A DNA stretch of 64,000 nucleotides, taken from positions 75,332-139,331 of the forward strand of contig JAPPKS010000029.1 in the NCBI GenBank assembly GCA_028819845.1. Reading direction: 5' to 3'. The DNA comes from Candidatus Poribacteria bacterium (lineage in GTDB: Bacteria > Poribacteria > WGA-4E > PCPOR2b). The position numbers and the translations under genes are program-made. A model generated the notes under the pieces. It was given only the letters and a program-made list of their open reading frames with translations, was not told the DNA's origin and did not search any database. Of this stretch, positions 1-9,292 are shown one piece after another. The stretch's first letter is position 1, and the number at the start of each line of letters is the position of its first letter.

Positions 1-147
1 ATCTGTCGTACGATGGGCAGGCAATTGAAATTCTGTAATGCGGCAATAATTGGGAATTGTATACGATAGCGTTTGTAAGTTTGGTTGCACATTGCGGATA
101 TTGTCAAGCGCGCGGGTTCATACTCTTTGAGAATGGTGATTAACGAA

Positions 148-918
148 ATGAAATTTCCGAAAGGGATTTGGAGTATGGCTATTGTTTTTTTGTGCTTGAT
201 TGTTGCTTCGGAAAGCTATGCCGCCGACATCTGGCTTTTCGATGAAGTTAACGGTGATAAAGTTGCGGAAGTGTCCGGAACAGGAATTGAAGGGGAAATT
301 TCTGGCAACTACAAATACGTAGCGGGCAAGTTCGGCGAAGCATTGGAATTCAATGGGGAAAACACCTCTGTTCTGTTTGAGAATGACGATCCGAAGCAGG
401 CTTTTATACTTCATCGCGGCAAGGATGTTTCCTTGGTCTTTTGGGCGAAACCGTCGAGCGGCAATTTTAGAACGATTTTCTGGACACGAGGTGACGGTGC
501 TGACGCGGATAGATTCAATATCCATTCAGGTCCCGGCCCGACCCTTGGATTCGATTACAGGGAAGTGAATGGAAATATTCATCAAGGGCTTTACGAAAAC
601 GTTCCGCTTCCGATAAATGAATGGACACATATTGCGATTTCGCGAGAAGGAAATACCTACAATACTTATAGCAATGGGATCCTGGTGTCGCAAGGGGAAG
701 ATCAAAATCCAGCATTGCCTCAATCTATAAGTTGGATGTTGAGTAGACCCGGGTTTATTTTTGGTGGGATTATAGATGAAATAGGATTCTTCGAATCGGT
801 GCTTAATGAAAATGATGTCGCCAGCATCATGGAAAATGGCCTCGAATCAACCACGCTCGCCGTGGCGCCGTCAGGCAAGATTTCCACGACCTGGGCACGG
901 TTGAAGCGCGGTAGATAA
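148..918 (+). CDS. Secreted LamG-domain (concanavalin-like) protein
   Basis: About 256 residues. The start at 148 gives a clean signal peptide: a short basic start, the hydrophobic run AIVFLCLIVASE and a likely SYA|AD cleavage. In-frame ATGs at 133 and 85 are possible but would bury the signal. The rest reads as a LamG/concanavalin-like beta-sandwich, with the typical opening WLFDE...GDKV, a middle SLVFWAKPSS, EWTHIAISR, and the closing FGGIIDEIGFFESVL. Such domains bind carbohydrates or act as extracellular adhesion modules; no catalytic domain is fused. The short C-terminal tail (SGKISTTWARLKRGR) may be a family-specific ending. The specific ligand cannot be read from the sequence. Confidence 0.8.
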   Translation: MKFPKGIWSMAIVFLCLIVASESYAADIWLFDEVNGDKVAEVSGTGIEGEISGNYKYVAGKFGEALEFNGENTSVLFENDDPKQAFILHRGKDVSLVFWAKPSSGNFRTIFWTRGDGADADRFNIHSGPGPTLGFDYREVNGNIHQGLYENVPLPINEWTHIAISREGNTYNTYSNGILVSQGEDQNPALPQSISWMLSRPGFIFGGIIDEIGFFESVLNENDVASIMENGLESTTLAVAPSGKISTTWARLKRGR

Positions 919-1051
919 TTTCACCGGCAAAACAGCCATGAAGACACTGCCTTTAACGGTGTTTGCAGGAAGACTCACGACCCTAGAACCCAACCTCCAA
1001 AAACTAACATAGGAGCGAGGTGTCAAATCGTCCCGCTCACTCAGCATTTTC

Positions 1052-1681
1052 ATGAATGAAATTCAACAGCTACAGCTCTACGGTTTTTGCACTATCGCCG
1101 GTGCTTATGAGGTTAATTCGTTAAGCAACGAATGCTTGCGTATGTTCGATAAACTAAGCTCGAATGTCGTAGATGCAAACGAAAATGAGGTGTTAAATCA
1201 TGCCTTGAATGCGTGTCCAATTGTAAAAAATATAGTCGAAGCATTAATAGGCACTGAGCATACTCGAACGGCCTCATTCAAGCGAACACTTCCGAACGAT
1301 ACATCATTCAGTTGTACCTACCATGTCCATTGCGATGAAACTGAATCATTGGCGCTTGATAATTACAATAACCGGCTCCGAAAATCGCCGCATGTACCCT
1401 GCATGATAAACAGCATTATTACCTTAACCGATTTCACGGCGGATAATGGCTTTGGCGTAATCCCGATGAGTCACCATAGTCCTTTTTTGAAACGGCATCA
1501 ATTCCTTACCGCAGTCGATCCCGTTGTTGAAAATGACTTCTTGTTCCCTGTCATCGCGCCAGCAGGTTCGGTGATTCTATGGGACAATCGATTGTGGCAT
1601 GCTCAACTTCCCAACAAAACAGATGAGAGCCGCTTGAACATCAACGTATCATATTTTGCGAAATGGTGGAGAAACTATTGA
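1052..1681 (+). CDS. Phytanoyl-CoA dioxygenase (PhyH) family oxygenase
   Basis: A 209-residue non-haem Fe(II)/2-oxoglutarate dioxygenase of the PhyH superfamily. The iron-binding H-x-D is visible as VHCDE around residue 96, followed by the family signature GFGVIPMSHHS. The distal histidine lies in LWHAQ and the 2-oxoglutarate-binding Arg in ESRLNIN near the C terminus. It is shorter than typical PhyH proteins (about 250-290 residues), mainly at the N terminus and between motifs. The substrate is unknown. It has no operon partner. A second family member lies at 41709. No strong Shine-Dalgarno precedes the ATG at 1052, so the start is uncertain. Confidence 0.82.
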   Translation: MNEIQQLQLYGFCTIAGAYEVNSLSNECLRMFDKLSSNVVDANENEVLNHALNACPIVKNIVEALIGTEHTRTASFKRTLPNDTSFSCTYHVHCDETESLALDNYNNRLRKSPHVPCMINSIITLTDFTADNGFGVIPMSHHSPFLKRHQFLTAVDPVVENDFLFPVIAPAGSVILWDNRLWHAQLPNKTDESRLNINVSYFAKWWRNY

Positions 1682-2041
1682 TAAAATCTATATCATCAAT
1701 TGCAATTATATACTCACTAATCAGAAAACGAAACGCACGCAGGATAACTACATGCTTCCTACAACACCACTTAACCCAAGATGGAATAACTGCCTAGCCG
1801 CGCTGACATTACGATATTCTGCGGCTATCTATGTTGACAACATCTGTTCCTGTTTGGTATACTAAACCTCGTCACCTCGAATAGTAAAACGCGGGAACGC
1901 ATGGTGAATATACAAACACGCTAAGCGAAGCGCTTGGAACACAGTGTAGAAGTGGACATTTACAAGTTTATGCCGCGGTATTATTCGTCCTATTGGCAAA
2001 ATGCCACCGTTTGTGTTCTGTTAGCGTGAATGAGAAGTACG
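1682..2041. other. Intergenic stretch, no gene seen
   Basis: About 360 bases between the PhyH gene and the small frameshifted gene. Short open frames here have no recognisable protein features, and no RNA gene or repeat was recognised. Confidence 0.5.
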
Positions 2042-2214
2042 ATGGAAAATTGGATAATTCCCACAATCGCTGTGGTTATTTCCGTTGCTGGACTTTGGTG
2101 GAAATTACAACCAAAATGGCTACCAAGGATGACATTACCGAGCTGAAAAATGACATCCGAGAGATTAGGCAAATGCTATTTAGCCATGTTAGCAATTCGC
2201 ATATTCATGAGTAA
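2042..2214 (+). pseudogene. Small membrane/coiled-coil protein gene broken by a frameshift
   Basis: Starting at the ATG at 2042, one frame reads a single membrane helix (WIIPTIAVVISVAGLWW) and ends early after LQPKWLPRMTLPS. At the run of four A (2113-2116) the neighbouring frame continues as ATKDDITELKNDIREIRQML and ends at the TAA at 2212-2214. This is a typical short coiled-coil tail of small one-helix membrane proteins. Adding one A to the run restores a 57-residue protein with helix plus coiled coil. The two halves fit together so well that a one-base deletion (or a sequencing error) is the simplest reading. Function unknown. Confidence 0.6.
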
Positions 2215-2499
2215 GGAGTCACCAAGCCCTAATATACGTGGACGATGGTAGTCGCGCCTTTAGCTCTACTCCACCACAGTAAGCCAATTGCATCCCCTAC
2301 CTCAGTAAAGGTCTTCTGCTAGGTTATTTTACGCAGCATCTAATCTAGCATCCTATTCCTCTACAGTAATTTCAAGAACGCCAGCCCTTCCGCATATTCA
2401 CGGCACAAACTCGCAGGCCACCGAAATAGGCTGGCATCTCGACAATGGACCAGATTGCAACAATTGAACAAGACGCTTTCATTGTTTGTTTGAAAATCG

Positions 2500-4416
2500 T
2501 TACCCGTCCCGGCCCCATTTGGCTGAGTTTTCCAGTTCCCGCTTGGGCAGAATCACACGGTCGCCCGCCTTCAATCCGCTCTTGATGATGATATCGGTAT
2601 CGTTCTGCATACCTGTCTGAATAGAAACTTTTTTGCCTTGTGATGCGTCCTTTTTGCCGTCGCCGCCATCTTCATCAAGCAGAGCGAACTTTTCTTTAGA
2701 AATATCTACTTTCGCGGCAACACCGTCGAGAATCTCGCGGCCGTTTGCAAGAAGGGCGAAAGTATGCCGCCCAGGTCGCAAGCCGCGTTGTGAACTATCA
2801 ATCGAAACTGTCAATTCACTGTCTTTCGTCCCGATGACACTCCCTTTGAAGATTTTTCCATTGGGACTCTTGACCTCAATGGGTTGATTTGGCTGAAATG
2901 CCGACCCGTCATCACCGACTTGCGCCGCGACTATCACGGACGTTTTTTCTTCAATCGCATCTCTCGGCAGCACCAAAACATCATTCTCTTCATAAGTGAT
3001 GATATCTACATCAGCGCTCATGCCCGGCCGGAGTTCCGGAGGTGAACCAACAACCTTGACCATGACCTCAAAGGTAATGATATTGTCGCGTTCAACCCCG
3101 CTCGGCGCGATTTCTACGACGCGTCCTTCATAAATTTTGTTCTGATACGCATCGGCTTTTATTTCTGCCTTTTGGTTCAAACGAAGTCTTTCCATGTCGA
3201 CCTCGTTGATGAAGGTCTTCACGACCATTTTCGACAAATCGCCGATCGTCATCACGGGCGGACTTTGCGCAAATGCCGATCTGCCCGACGTTACAATCTC
3301 TCCCTCTTCGACTTCCAGAAGCGTCACGGTGCCTGACATGGGCGCTCGAATCGTCGTCCATCCCAAGCGCTCCTCTTGGTTTTTTAAGTTACTTTCGCGC
3401 CGCAATAGATTTGCTTTTGCACTCTCTTTTGACTCCTCGACGACGTTCTTTTCCTCGTTTATAGTTCGCTGAATCTCGGTAAGCCGGGTTTGTGCAATCT
3501 TCAGATGGAGTGCGGCTTCTTCTTCTTCCGCCTTTCTCATCTCGCGCAGTTTGTCCAGATTTAGTTTCTGATACGTAAGTGTTGCGTTGCGGGTATCTAT
3601 CGCCGTTTTTCTTGTGTCAATGGTCTTCCGTTGAGACTCCAGTGTTTCTTTTTGAGATGCCACGCGCTGAACTGCACTGTTATATTGTGACAATGCACTG
3701 GCGCGCCTCGATTGCGCTTCTTCTAAAGATCTTTTGGAAACCAGTTTTTTCTCAAACAGTTCCTTGTTCCGTTTCAGTTCTGCCTCGGCATTATCAAGTT
3801 CTACTTTCGCTGAATCGCGTGCTGTCTCAAGTTCCGAGAGCGTTAATTCCGCCTGATTGAGTCCAATTTTTGCTTGATCCAACGCGATCTCATCCTGCAC
3901 TAAGTCGTTTTTCGTCGTCTGGATTTGGGTTTCCGCTTGGATAATCTGCGTTAAGGATGCCGTTATGGTGGTATTTGAACTGGCTTCCGCAATTTTGACA
4001 TTGTCCTCCGCTTGCTGCTGTTGGCTGTGAAGCTCTTCTTTCTTTAGTACGATATTGAGTTCAGCTTGGTTTAACGCTGCCTCCGACGCATCGACATCCG
4101 CTTTAGCCTGTCTCATTTGCTCTATGTACTGTTCCGGATCGATTTCTAGCAACACCTGACCCGCCTCGACAAAGTCCCCTTCATCAACATAAAGTTTAAT
4201 AATCTCACCTTCAACGTTTGACTTTACTTCGACATCCACAAGCGGTTCCAAGTTGCCTGTCGCACTAATTCGCATCTGGAAATCCCCCTGTTTGACGATT
4301 TCAACTTTTTTATCCGGTTCAGTCGAATCCTCCCTACATGCTTTTATCCATCCGCACGAGGCGATGGATACTGCTAAAACCAGGATCGTAACAACATTGA
4401 TGACAACTTTCATCAT
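2500..4416 (-). CDS. MacA/HlyD-family periplasmic adaptor lipoprotein
   Basis: A 638-residue membrane-fusion protein. The N terminus is a lipoprotein signal with lipobox IASC (Cys21), so it should be anchored in the periplasmic face of the membrane. A lipoyl-like half motif (ISATGNLEPLVDVEVKSNVEG, then AGQVLLEIDPEQY) is followed by an unusually long helical hairpin rich in Gln, Glu, Lys and Ala (about residues 90-350). Next come the second lipoyl half (TIRAPMSGTVTLLEVEEGEIV) and the beta-barrel. The family links inner-membrane transporters to outer-membrane channels. The ATG at 4416 has GGAGG upstream. It lies 68 bases downstream of two MacB-like permeases and is probably co-transcribed with them. 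Confidence 0.88.
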   Translation of the reverse strand: MMKVVINVVTILVLAVSIASCGWIKACREDSTEPDKKVEIVKQGDFQMRISATGNLEPLVDVEVKSNVEGEIIKLYVDEGDFVEAGQVLLEIDPEQYIEQMRQAKADVDASEAALNQAELNIVLKKEELHSQQQQAEDNVKIAEASSNTTITASLTQIIQAETQIQTTKNDLVQDEIALDQAKIGLNQAELTLSELETARDSAKVELDNAEAELKRNKELFEKKLVSKRSLEEAQSRRASALSQYNSAVQRVASQKETLESQRKTIDTRKTAIDTRNATLTYQKLNLDKLREMRKAEEEEAALHLKIAQTRLTEIQRTINEEKNVVEESKESAKANLLRRESNLKNQEERLGWTTIRAPMSGTVTLLEVEEGEIVTSGRSAFAQSPPVMTIGDLSKMVVKTFINEVDMERLRLNQKAEIKADAYQNKIYEGRVVEIAPSGVERDNIITFEVMVKVVGSPPELRPGMSADVDIITYEENDVLVLPRDAIEEKTSVIVAAQVGDDGSAFQPNQPIEVKSPNGKIFKGSVIGTKDSELTVSIDSSQRGLRPGRHTFALLANGREILDGVAAKVDISKEKFALLDEDGGDGKKDASQGKKVSIQTGMQNDTDIIIKSGLKAGDRVILPKRELENSAKWGRDG

Positions 4417-4484
4417 AATTTGACGACTCCTCCATGCATTTTTCGTTCAATAATGCCCATTGCCTATTTCTAAGAAAACCGCGC

Positions 4485-5789
4485 TCACTCCGACCGAATG
4501 GCTTCTACGGGCGTGAGTTTTGCGGCTTTGTTTGCCGGGTACAAACCGAAAAAAATGCCAACACCTATCGAAACGCTCAGCGCAACGACCATAGCTCCGA
4601 ACGACACTACTGAAGGCCAATCGCTCCCCGGCCATACGTATTTCGTGATGAGTATAGCAGTGCCCTGACCCATAAATACGCCGACAACCGCGCCCAAAAT
4701 TCCTCCGGTTACGCTCAGCACAGCCGCTTCAATAAGAAATTGAGTCAAGATGTCACGCCGCTTGGCGCCGATAGCTTTCCGCAATCCGATTTCCTTTGTG
4801 CGTTCAGTGACGGAGACGAGCATTATGTTCATGATACCAATCCCGGCTACAAATAACGCGATGCCGGCAATGCCGCCCATTACGAATTTCATCGTGTTCC
4901 CAATTTTCTCGGCGGTTGCAAGCTCATCCCTTGCCGTCCAATATTGATATGCTTCTCCTGAACCGTGGTGCCTTCTCCCAAGAATTCGTTTTGATTCCTC
5001 CTTTGCAGTTTCGACCATATTCAGACTTGCAGCTTCTACCCGGATGCGCTCAATATGCTTTTTGCCTTTAAAGCGCTGTTGCAATGTGGTAATCGGAATA
5101 ATGAAGCGATCGTCCCAGCCTTGCGTATCCATTGCATCGCCTTTCTCTTCCATTACGCCAACCACGGTCAAGCGTACGTCGAAACGCGGACCCCAACTTG
5201 ATGCACGCGTCGCCTTAATCTCTTCGCCGATAGGGGAATTCTCATCGAACAGTTCTTCGTAGACCTTTGAACCGATGAGAGCAACAGTCCGCGCGGATTT
5301 GACATCTTCATCGGATAAAAAGCGGCCCATCTGAACATACCAGTTATGTAATCTATCGTATCCATCTGTGGTTGCCGTGACCTGAGACGGCTTGCTTTTG
5401 CCCTTATAATTCAAATTCCAACTGCCGTAATCATCTTCCGGGACGACGTGGTGGACACCTTGTGCATTTTCAAGGATTGCTTGTGCATCAGAGGTTTCTA
5501 GATGTTCTGCGCGGTTCTTCCGCCAACGGCCGCGCCTTACCGTTTGACCTGCCGCCCGGGTCAATGTGCCCGATTGCCGATCCCATTCGTCACGGTAAAT
5601 CTCAATGACGTTCAGTCCTCCGGTTCGCTCAATCTCTCTCAATACCATCGCACGCGAACCGTCGCCTATCGAGACCACGCTGACAACGGCGCCAACACCG
5701 ATGACGATTCCCAAGATTGTTAGGCTTGAGCGAAGTAGGTTCCGGCGTAAATTCGCAATGCCGAGGGCGATATACTCAACAAAAAACAT
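4485..5789 (-). CDS. MacB-type ABC transporter permease (second of a pair)
   Basis: About 434 residues with the MacB/FtsX layout. There is one N-terminal membrane helix (LLRSSLTILGIVIGVGAVVSVV), a large periplasmic domain with MacB_PCD features, then three C-terminal helices. These contain the signature MLVSVTERTKEIGLRKAIGAKRRDIL, ending ...ANKAAKLTPVEAIRSE. The start is placed at the ATG at 5789, which has a strong GGGAGG ribosome-binding site; an upstream ATG would add 18 atypical residues. No ATP-binding domain is fused. It probably pairs with the gene at 5859 and works with the adaptor at 2500 to export a peptide, lipid or drug. Confidence 0.88.
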   Translation of the reverse strand: MFFVEYIALGIANLRRNLLRSSLTILGIVIGVGAVVSVVSIGDGSRAMVLREIERTGGLNVIEIYRDEWDRQSGTLTRAAGQTVRRGRWRKNRAEHLETSDAQAILENAQGVHHVVPEDDYGSWNLNYKGKSKPSQVTATTDGYDRLHNWYVQMGRFLSDEDVKSARTVALIGSKVYEELFDENSPIGEEIKATRASSWGPRFDVRLTVVGVMEEKGDAMDTQGWDDRFIIPITTLQQRFKGKKHIERIRVEAASLNMVETAKEESKRILGRRHHGSGEAYQYWTARDELATAEKIGNTMKFVMGGIAGIALFVAGIGIMNIMLVSVTERTKEIGLRKAIGAKRRDILTQFLIEAAVLSVTGGILGAVVGVFMGQGTAILITKYVWPGSDWPSVVSFGAMVVALSVSIGVGIFFGLYPANKAAKLTPVEAIRSE

Positions 5790-5858
5790 GTCCCTGTTCC
5801 TCCCAACAGGATTGGACCTTGACGATTGACATCGGTGATTCAATCGCCAACGTCACCA

Positions 5859-7160
5859 TTACTCTGTTCTCAACGCTTCAATGGGTGAAAGCCGCGCGGC
5901 TTTCACCGCGGGATACAGTCCAAAGGAGACACCGATTGCAGCCGAAAAAGCGACGGAAATAATCGCCCACTCCACAGTGATGAAAGACGGCCAATAATTA
6001 ATGATTTTCACAATTTTAATTGCAATCTGTGCCATGCCGTATCCCGCAGCAGCGCCTAACGCGATACCTAGCAGACCGCCGACGCTGCACATCACGACCG
6101 ATTCCACAAGAAACTGCAATAGTATATCCTTGCGTTTTGCACCAAGCGCTTTTCGCAGGCCAATTTCTCGCGTGCGTTCGGTGACCGAGACCAACATGAT
6201 GTTCATGATTCCGATGCCGCCGACGAGGAGCGAAACACCCGCGATGATACCGAGCACTATCTTGATCGTACGGCTAATCGTAAACAACTGCTCCATGCCT
6301 TGCCGCATCTCCCACAAGTTAAAAAAATCATCCTGGTTACCGTGCCGCTTTCGTATTGTAGCCGTGACCTCGGCCTTGGCTCTCTCCAGCAATTCAAGGG
6401 TTTTCGCTTGGACTGTTATCATTCGGACACGATCGTTTCCCGTAAACCGCTCCTGAACGGTCGTCAAAGGTAGCAGCACGCGGTCGTCCAAATTCCATCC
6501 AAAGCGGAGACTTGTACCACGTGGTTCCATTACGCCCACAATGGTGAACCGTTCCATGCTTTTTTCTCGCTTTGGACGTTCGCGTCGCCAACTGTTCTGG
6601 GATTCGCGCGCAATTTTAATTTCTTTGCCAATCGGATTCTGATTTCCGAACAGTTCATTTGCTACCTCTGATCCGAGGATACAGACTTTGCTCCGGGTCT
6701 GAACATCCTCATCCGAAATAAAACGTCCGCGTTTTAACTCCCAATTCATCCCGATTCGGTAGAATGGCGTGATACCTTCGTATCCGGTGCGTTTTTCCGC
6801 GCCGCCCTCAGCCTGCACCAAAACACCGCGCCAAACCGGTAAACGCGGGATTACGCCTTCAACGGAAGGGCAATCGGCCTCAATCGCTAGCACATCATCA
6901 TATTCAAAATACTCGTTGCTGCGGTTGGGTATCCAGCGGTCGCCTTTGCGAAGGTGGTCACTGCGGTACAAAGTAAATTGGTTGGCGCCGCCGAGTTTTT
7001 GGGCGTCCTGTAGCACTATAGTTTTCGCGCCATTGCCAATTCCAATCGTCGCTAGAACGGAAGCAACACCAATGATAATTCCCAGCATAGTTAAGAGCGA
7101 GCGCAAAGTGTTCGCTCGAATTGCCGCAAACCCAACCGAAATTCCTTCGCCAAATCTCAA
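5859..7160 (-). CDS. MacB-type ABC transporter permease (first of a pair)
   Basis: A 433-residue paralogue of the following permease. It has an N-terminal helix (LLTMLGIIIGVASVLATIGIG), a periplasmic domain, and a C-terminal helical bundle with MLVSVTERTREIGLRKALGAKRKDIL, ending AVKAARLSPIEALRTE. It starts with TTG at 7160, supported by a GGAGG six bases upstream and by the natural family N terminus. It is the first gene of the three-gene unit permease-permease-adaptor. The family normally needs a LolD/MacB-like ATPase; none is encoded in this window, so it must come from elsewhere in the genome. Confidence 0.87.
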   Translation of the reverse strand: MRFGEGISVGFAAIRANTLRSLLTMLGIIIGVASVLATIGIGNGAKTIVLQDAQKLGGANQFTLYRSDHLRKGDRWIPNRSNEYFEYDDVLAIEADCPSVEGVIPRLPVWRGVLVQAEGGAEKRTGYEGITPFYRIGMNWELKRGRFISDEDVQTRSKVCILGSEVANELFGNQNPIGKEIKIARESQNSWRRERPKREKSMERFTIVGVMEPRGTSLRFGWNLDDRVLLPLTTVQERFTGNDRVRMITVQAKTLELLERAKAEVTATIRKRHGNQDDFFNLWEMRQGMEQLFTISRTIKIVLGIIAGVSLLVGGIGIMNIMLVSVTERTREIGLRKALGAKRKDILLQFLVESVVMCSVGGLLGIALGAAAGYGMAQIAIKIVKIINYWPSFITVEWAIISVAFSAAIGVSFGLYPAVKAARLSPIEALRTE

Positions 7161-7258
7161 ATCTATCCTCCCTACCCTTGTAATCTCGCAGATTCCATCC
7201 GTATTTTGGACGATGCCGTTCGTAATTGGTTTATTAATTCATGCGGTAGAATTTTGCC

Positions 7259-7286
7259 TTGACAACCCGAATCGGGTATTGATAAT
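7259..7286 (+). promoter_or_regulatory. Sigma-70-type promoter for rpoZ with palindromic spacer
   Basis: TTGACA at 7259-7264 and GATAAT at 7281-7286, spaced 16 bases. The spacer contains the perfect palindrome ACCCGA-A-TCGGGT (7265-7277), a candidate operator. The predicted transcript start is near 7293, giving a leader of about 68 bases before rpoZ. Confidence 0.65.
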
Positions 7287-7360
7287 ATATTAAGCAGTGA
7301 CCGGAATTTCTTGGGCTAGAGTTCCAAACCTATTCAACTGTAAGTGTGAGGTCGTTCAAT

Positions 7361-7702
7361 ATGTCAGTGGTTTATCTTGAGGATATAGAGGATCTTGTCG
7401 GAAACAAATATTTAGCCGTAAACGTAGCGGCGCGGCGCGCGCGTCAACTCAATGAAAAAGGCATTCCAATTCTCAAATTCAACGTTCGGAAACCGGCGTC
7501 GGTAGCGTTGCAAGCGCTAGTTGAGGGTGAAATCGACTATCAGCAGGTAGATCAGTTCGAAGATACTTCTGAGGAATTTTCAATTTTCAATCCCGTTACT
7601 GAAGAATCTGACGAAGATTCGGAAATTTTTGAACAAACATTTTCCAATGAAGTGCAAGATGAAAGTACGGAAGACGTTGAAGAACCTGAAGAAGGATTGT
7701 AA
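7361..7702 (+). CDS. rpoZ: RNA polymerase omega subunit
   Basis: A 113-residue protein whose N-terminal half is the omega fold. It has the conserved block LVGNKYLAVNVAARRARQLN followed by KPASVALQALVEGEIDY. Omega chaperones the beta-prime subunit during RNA polymerase assembly. The C-terminal half is a strongly acidic, low-complexity tail (DSEIFEQ...ESTEDVEEPEEGL) longer than in E. coli. The ATG at 7361 has GAGG nine bases upstream; an in-frame GTG at 7346 lacks support. A promoter (7259-7286) and a terminator-like hairpin (7722-7750) suggest it is transcribed alone. Confidence 0.85.
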   Translation: MSVVYLEDIEDLVGNKYLAVNVAARRARQLNEKGIPILKFNVRKPASVALQALVEGEIDYQQVDQFEDTSEEFSIFNPVTEESDEDSEIFEQTFSNEVQDESTEDVEEPEEGL

Positions 7703-7721
7703 AAATTGCACGCATGAATTT

Positions 7722-7750
7722 GCCGGCATTTAAAAGGAGATGCCGGTTTT
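7722..7750 (+). terminator. Probable rho-independent terminator after rpoZ
   Basis: CCGGCAT and ATGCCGG form a perfect 7-bp stem, plus one G-U pair, around a 10-base loop, followed by TTTT. It lies 20 bases after the rpoZ stop. Confidence 0.55.
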
Positions 7751-8344
7751 GTGGTTCATCTTGGAGGTACAACGTTTGCCGTTGTTGTCCCGGCTATTAA
7801 GATATGCAAAGGCATGAATGCAGAATAGCCGCAAGCGAGTTTTAAAACTGTCCTTCCAAACATTGAATAGGCGGATAACGAGGGGTTTCCGAAACTATCC
7901 GCAATTCTCTCTTCCCTTGAAGCGGCGAGTCTACAGAAATACGACGCATAAGTTTCTCACCCATACCGCATTACCGTTCAGTTAACCTCCAATATACAGT
8001 ATATTTTTTGAATCCAACATTAATTGGGTATTATCGCACTGCGGCGCGCTGCTGCCTCCGCTCAAGCGCACGCAACGATAGGTTATCTGTTCCGGTACCC
8101 GATAGACTCCGCTGCCTTGCCCGTTATCATCTCTCAAACAACCCTGAAGGAATTTAAATCTCTCCCAAATTGCGGTGGTAAACTGCCAATGTGCATGTGC
8201 TATTGGAGTCTCCTCGCGGAATTCAATCGCATCACAGATGACCGTTATTTGCGCTCATAAATGATATCAGGGTTAATTGGGATTGTCAATGCTACGCGGG
8301 AGCGGTTGTCACCTTGGTGAAATCTTGGTATGCCGTGTTTTCTC
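7751..8344. other. Intergenic stretch, no gene supported
   Basis: About 590 bases between rpoZ and the lpxL promoter. A 78-codon open frame at 8024-8260 lacks a ribosome-binding site and protein-like features. A GCGGATA/TATCCGC inverted repeat lies near 7870-7903. No RNA gene was recognised. Confidence 0.4.
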
Positions 8345-8373
8345 TTGTAATTTTATGGCTGATTTGCTATAAT
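8345..8373 (+). promoter_or_regulatory. Sigma-70-type promoter for the lpxL-lpt operon
   Basis: TTGTAA at 8345-8350 and a perfect TATAAT at 8368-8373, spaced 17 bases. The lpxL ATG is only 13 bases downstream of the -10 box, so the transcript would be nearly leaderless. Confidence 0.7.
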
Positions 8374-8386
8374 AGCACGCATAATT

Positions 8387-9292
8387 ATGCGGCGTTTCCT
8401 GAAAGATTGCTGTTATGCATTTGCAGCGAGATGTATCAGCCAATGTATTGCCCCACTCCCCCGCCGGCTTGCGTTATCCCTTGGGACGGCTTTGGCAACC
8501 GCTGTTTTTTGGTTTTCGCGTTGCGAAAGGAACCGTACCTGTAGGCATCTTGTATCGCGCCTAGAACTTGATGGTCCGGTAGTTGTCCAGAGGCTTGCCC
8601 AACGTTGCTTTCAAAACATGGGGAAAAACGTGATGGAATTCATTCAGCTTCCACACATGCCCCCCCGGAAGATTCGCCAGATAGTTACGTTTGAAGGTAA
8701 GGCAAATATCGATCGGGCGCTCAATCGTGGCAACGGGGCAATTATTTTGACAGGGCACTTTGGCAATTGGGAACTGCTCGCAGCGGGTATTGCCGCGAAT
8801 GGGTATCGGTTGAGTTCCATCGCTCGCCAGTTGCGTTCTAAGCGCCTGGACACACTTGTTTCCGCTTATCGTGAAAAGTCGGGGTATGCTAGCATTGACC
8901 GGGATAACGGCATCCGCCCAGCACTACGTTGCTTGAAACGAAATGAGTTGCTTGGCATCGTGGCAGATGTTGATACGCGTACAGATGGTGTCTTTGTCGA
9001 TTTTCTTGGGCGGCCCGCTTATACCCCCTATAGTCCAGTGGCAATCGCGCTCAAGACAGGCGCAGCGATATTGCCGACGTTTATTATTCGTCAACCGGAT
9101 GAATCGCACCGCGCTATTGTTGAACCGCCGTTAGCTCTAAAACAGAGCGGAGACCGTGAGCGTGATTACATCTTCAATACCCAAAAGTTTACGAACGTGA
9201 TTGAGTCTTATGTTCGGCGATTTCCCGAACAATGGATTTGGATGCATGAACGCTGGAGAACACAGCCCCATATAAAACCTGATGACAAGTAA
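8387..9292 (+). CDS. lpxL: Lipid A biosynthesis acyltransferase (LpxL/HtrB family)
   Basis: A 301-residue lysophospholipid-acyltransferase-fold protein that adds a secondary acyl chain to lipid A at the inner membrane. The catalytic H-x4-E motif is seen in LTGHFGNWELL (about residues 123-133). Further family blocks are AIILTGHFGNW, ADVDTRTDGVFVDFLGRPA and the C-terminal PEQWIWMHERWRT. The N-terminal hydrophobic segment (RLALSLGTALATAVFW) would anchor it. The length matches the family. It overlaps lptC by 11 bases and heads the LPS transport genes, which fits its job. The exact acyl donor and position cannot be read. Confidence 0.88.
   Translation: MRRFLKDCCYAFAARCISQCIAPLPRRLALSLGTALATAVFWFSRCERNRTCRHLVSRLELDGPVVVQRLAQRCFQNMGKNVMEFIQLPHMPPRKIRQIVTFEGKANIDRALNRGNGAIILTGHFGNWELLAAGIAANGYRLSSIARQLRSKRLDTLVSAYREKSGYASIDRDNGIRPALRCLKRNELLGIVADVDTRTDGVFVDFLGRPAYTPYSPVAIALKTGAAILPTFIIRQPDESHRAIVEPPLALKQSGDRERDYIFNTQKFTNVIESYVRRFPEQWIWMHERWRTQPHIKPDDK

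Noticed and set aside
1656-1865. 69-codon frame overlapping the end of the PhyH gene
   Set aside because: Overlaps a well-supported gene, no protein-like features.
8024-8260. 78-codon open frame on the plus strand
   Set aside because: No ribosome-binding site, no domain-like pattern, many rare-looking residue runs; likely chance.
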